DNA from: JACJYC01 sp964558465
GTDB lineage: Bacteria > Bacteroidota > Bacteroidia > Chitinophagales > Saprospiraceae
Direction: 5' to 3'
DNA: 64,000 nt
Assembly (NCBI GenBank): GCA_964558465.1
Contig: CAZLEF010000030.1
Coordinates: 1 to 64,000 of the forward strand
Within the stretch, counting starts at the first letter, position 1, and every line of letters starts with the position of its first letter. The translations under genes were made by a program, and so were the position numbers. Below are positions 62,317 to 64,000 of the stretch, piece after piece. The notes beneath the pieces were generated by a model. The model searched no databases, was not told the origin of the DNA, and worked only from the letters and a program-made list of their open reading frames with translations.

Positions 62317-63438
62317 ATGGCCATCCGGGTGCTAGTCGTCAGTTCTTACAAGGATACCTACAACGCCGTACGGCCTGAGGGCGAAATGCTCATCGGGTTG
62401 CACCGGCAAGGCGTGGATATCCAGGTCATGACCCAGGGGGATTCCGATTTTGCCGCCCGTTTCAGGGAGGTAGGCATCCGGGTGATCGATTTTCACCCGT
62501 CAAAAAAATTTGATCCGGAGGCCGTCCGGAGGATCAGAGCCGAAATCATCGGTCAGGACCGCCAAATCCTGCACCTGTTCAACAACAAAGCCATCCGCAA
62601 CGGGATTGCGGCCGCACGCGGATTGCCGGTCAAGGTGGCAACCTACCGCGGATACACCGGTAATATCCACTGGTGGAACCCGGCCAGTTACCTTACCCAT
62701 CTGAACCCGCGTGTCGACAAGATCACCTGCGTTTCGGATGCGGTCAAAGAATCACTCGAGCAACAACTTTTTTTCCCGAAAGGAAAAGCGGTGACCGTCA
62801 GCAAAGGGCATGACCCCGCCTGGTACGCCGGTGTGCAAAAGACCAGCCTCCGCGAATTTAACCTGCCGGAAGGAGCGGTTGTCCTTGCCGTTGTAGCCAA
62901 TGCGCGCCGGATGAAAGGCATCCCTTACCTGGTCCAGGCAACCCATTGTTTACCGCCTGATCTGCCGCTCTGTTTTCTCATGATCGGAAGGGGATTACAA
63001 AGGCCTGCTCTTGAGCGGCAAATCGCGGGATCTCCGTACCGGGATCGTTTTGTTTTTACCGGATTTCGCGCGGATGTTTTATCTTTGGTCAAGTCCTGTG
63101 ATGCCAGCATCCTGCCATCCGTAAAGGGGGAAGGTTTGTCGAAGGTTTTGCTCGAATCCATGTTCCTGGGGGTTCCTTCTGTGATGACCGATATCGGCGG
63201 CAACCGGGGCCTGGGGATCAATGGAAAAACCGTTTTGATCGTGCCTCCCAGGGACCCTGCATCACTGGCGGAGGCCATAACCCGCCTGGTCGAAAACCCG
63301 GATCTGAGGGCGGCCATCGGGAAAGGCGGCCGGGAATTTGTGGCAGAACATTTTAACCTGGACCGGTCGGTAGCGGAAATGAAGGAGGTTTATGATTCGT
63401 TGATGCGAGGGTTTGAGGATGTGCGTGCCACGCCATAG
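62317..63438 (+). CDS. Glycosyltransferase family 4 (GT-B)
   Basis: 373 residues from ATG 62317. Two Rossmann-like domains: N-terminal acceptor part (about 1-165) and C-terminal nucleotide-sugar part (about 185-360), with the family signature KGEGLSKVLLESMFLGVPSVMTD (about 265-290, EX7E-type). Likely in lipopolysaccharide or exopolysaccharide synthesis, together with the membrane transferase before it (59 bp gap). The last codons (EDVRATP) and the TAG stop belong to the hairpin repeat that follows. Confidence 0.88.
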   Translation: MAIRVLVVSSYKDTYNAVRPEGEMLIGLHRQGVDIQVMTQGDSDFAARFREVGIRVIDFHPSKKFDPEAVRRIRAEIIGQDRQILHLFNNKAIRNGIAAARGLPVKVATYRGYTGNIHWWNPASYLTHLNPRVDKITCVSDAVKESLEQQLFFPKGKAVTVSKGHDPAWYAGVQKTSLREFNLPEGAVVLAVVANARRMKGIPYLVQATHCLPPDLPLCFLMIGRGLQRPALERQIAGSPYRDRFVFTGFRADVLSLVKSCDASILPSVKGEGLSKVLLESMFLGVPSVMTDIGGNRGLGINGKTVLIVPPRDPASLAEAITRLVENPDLRAAIGKGGREFVAEHFNLDRSVAEMKEVYDSLMRGFEDVRATP

Positions 63439-63510
63439 GCGTGGAGGATGTGCGTGCCACGCCACAGGCGTGGAGGATGCTGCCTGCCACGCCACCGGCG
63501 TGGAGGTTGC
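63416..63510. repeat. Three tandem GTGCGTGCCACGCC hairpin units
   Basis: Three copies of a unit of about 31 bp, each with a perfect stem CCACGCC/GGCGTGG. The triloop differs each time (ATA, ACA, ACC) while the stem stays constant. The first copy supplies the stop codon of the glycosyltransferase. A fourth copy lies at 9.64 kb. Confidence 0.9.
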
Positions 63511-63524
63511 GACGGCCTCCGTTT

Positions 63525-63652
63525 TCAATCCAAACAATCCCCCGAAGGGGGCCTTCGGACAATCAATCCAAACAATCCAATCAATCCAAACAATCCAAAC
63601 CAATCCAAACCAATCCAATCCAAACCAAACCAATCCAATCAATCCAATCAAT
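63525..63652. repeat. CCAATCAATCCAAAC-type tandem array ending at a start codon
   Basis: Reiterations of AATCCAAACAATCC and CCAATCAAT words with an internal hairpin (CCCCCGAAGGGGGCCTTCGG region). The array runs to the base before the ATG of the last gene, like the arrays before kdsA and the oxidoreductase. Confidence 0.88.
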
Positions 63653-64000
63653 ATGAAATACCTCCCACTTCTCCCGCTTGCGTTCCTGGTATTGACCGCC
63701 GTTTATCCAGGCCCTGGCGTAGAAAAAAACTTTGCAAGGGTCAACAACCGGCTTTATATCCAGAAAACGGAAGTGAGCAACGGGGAATACCAGGATTTTC
63801 TGGACGACCTGAAGGCTGCCGGCAAAATGGATGAATTCCGCAAATACCGTTGCGATTCCAGCCAGTGGCGCCTCAAAACGCCCATTGATCCGGAAGGAGT
63901 TTGGGAAAAAAGATACCATGCCGATCGAAAATTTGCGGATTTTCCGGTGGTCAACATTACCTTGGAAGCGGCGCAGGCATACGGCGAATGGCTTACCCGG
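63653..64000 (+). CDS. Formylglycine-generating-enzyme/sulfatase-modifying-factor-domain protein, 5' part
   Basis: 116 codons open to the window edge. A signal-peptide-like N-terminus (MKYLPLLPLAFLVLTAVYPG) is followed by the start of an FGE-sulfatase domain (YIQKTEVSNGEYQDFL ... FPVVNITLEAAQAYGEWL). Domains of this type occur in GldK/GldJ-like gliding and T9SS lipoproteins as well as in true enzymes. The diagnostic active-site cysteines would lie downstream, so the function cannot be decided here. Confidence 0.75.
   Translation, partial: MKYLPLLPLAFLVLTAVYPGPGVEKNFARVNNRLYIQKTEVSNGEYQDFLDDLKAAGKMDEFRKYRCDSSQWRLKTPIDPEGVWEKRYHADRKFADFPVVNITLEAAQAYGEWLTR

Overview
The window looks like the chromosome of a gliding or filamentous Bacteroidota member, most likely close to Saprospiraceae. 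This rests on SusC/SusD and DUF4249/TonB-receptor pairs, type IX secretion (T9SS) C-terminal sorting domains, several promoters matching the Bacteroidota form TTTG-N20-TAnnTTTG, and a gcvH-vanZ-tonB cluster. No rRNA or tRNA gene was seen. The assignment comes from gene content, not from a marker tree.

Layout: 1-4.4 kb holds der, a lone HlyD-type adaptor, kdsA and a small exported protein. 5-26.3 kb is an uptake region: SusC/SusD, three very large FG-GAP/ASPIC-UnbV (CRTAC1-like) lipoproteins, a T9SS-exported protein, and a TonB receptor with its DUF4249 lipoprotein. 26.3-27.1 kb is a gene graveyard with a Rpn-type nuclease remnant and a dctA-type transporter remnant. 27.2-34.2 kb has a second DUF4249/TonB-receptor pair, an Rrf2 regulator, and a third TonB receptor behind a perfect dyad that overlaps a promoter. 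34.4-38.2 kb holds gcvH, a VanZ-like gene, tonB and a TPR protein.

38.3-44.1 kb is a sharply AT-rich minus-strand island of five almost touching genes: XRE regulator, NurA nuclease, HerA translocase, a SANT/Myb plus methyltransferase-like protein, and an AlbA_2/Schlafen-type ATPase. It looks like a transferred genome-defence or DNA-processing operon and is the best candidate here for an undescribed system.

44.5-47.7 kb is an arsenic operon (arsR, arsM, acr3) with a translationally coupled metallophosphoesterase. 47.9-64 kb carries a sulfurtransferase, an FAD oxidoreductase, a PDZ/T9SS protein, a DUF4956-CotH pair, a NamZ-like muramidase, a T9SS adhesin-like protein, TerC, two glycosyltransferases and the start of an FGE-sulfatase-domain protein.

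A recurring oddity is that many gene boundaries hold short tandem repeats built as unit array, spacer, complementary array. They differ in sequence from site to site, sometimes abut start codons and sometimes supply the last codons of genes.
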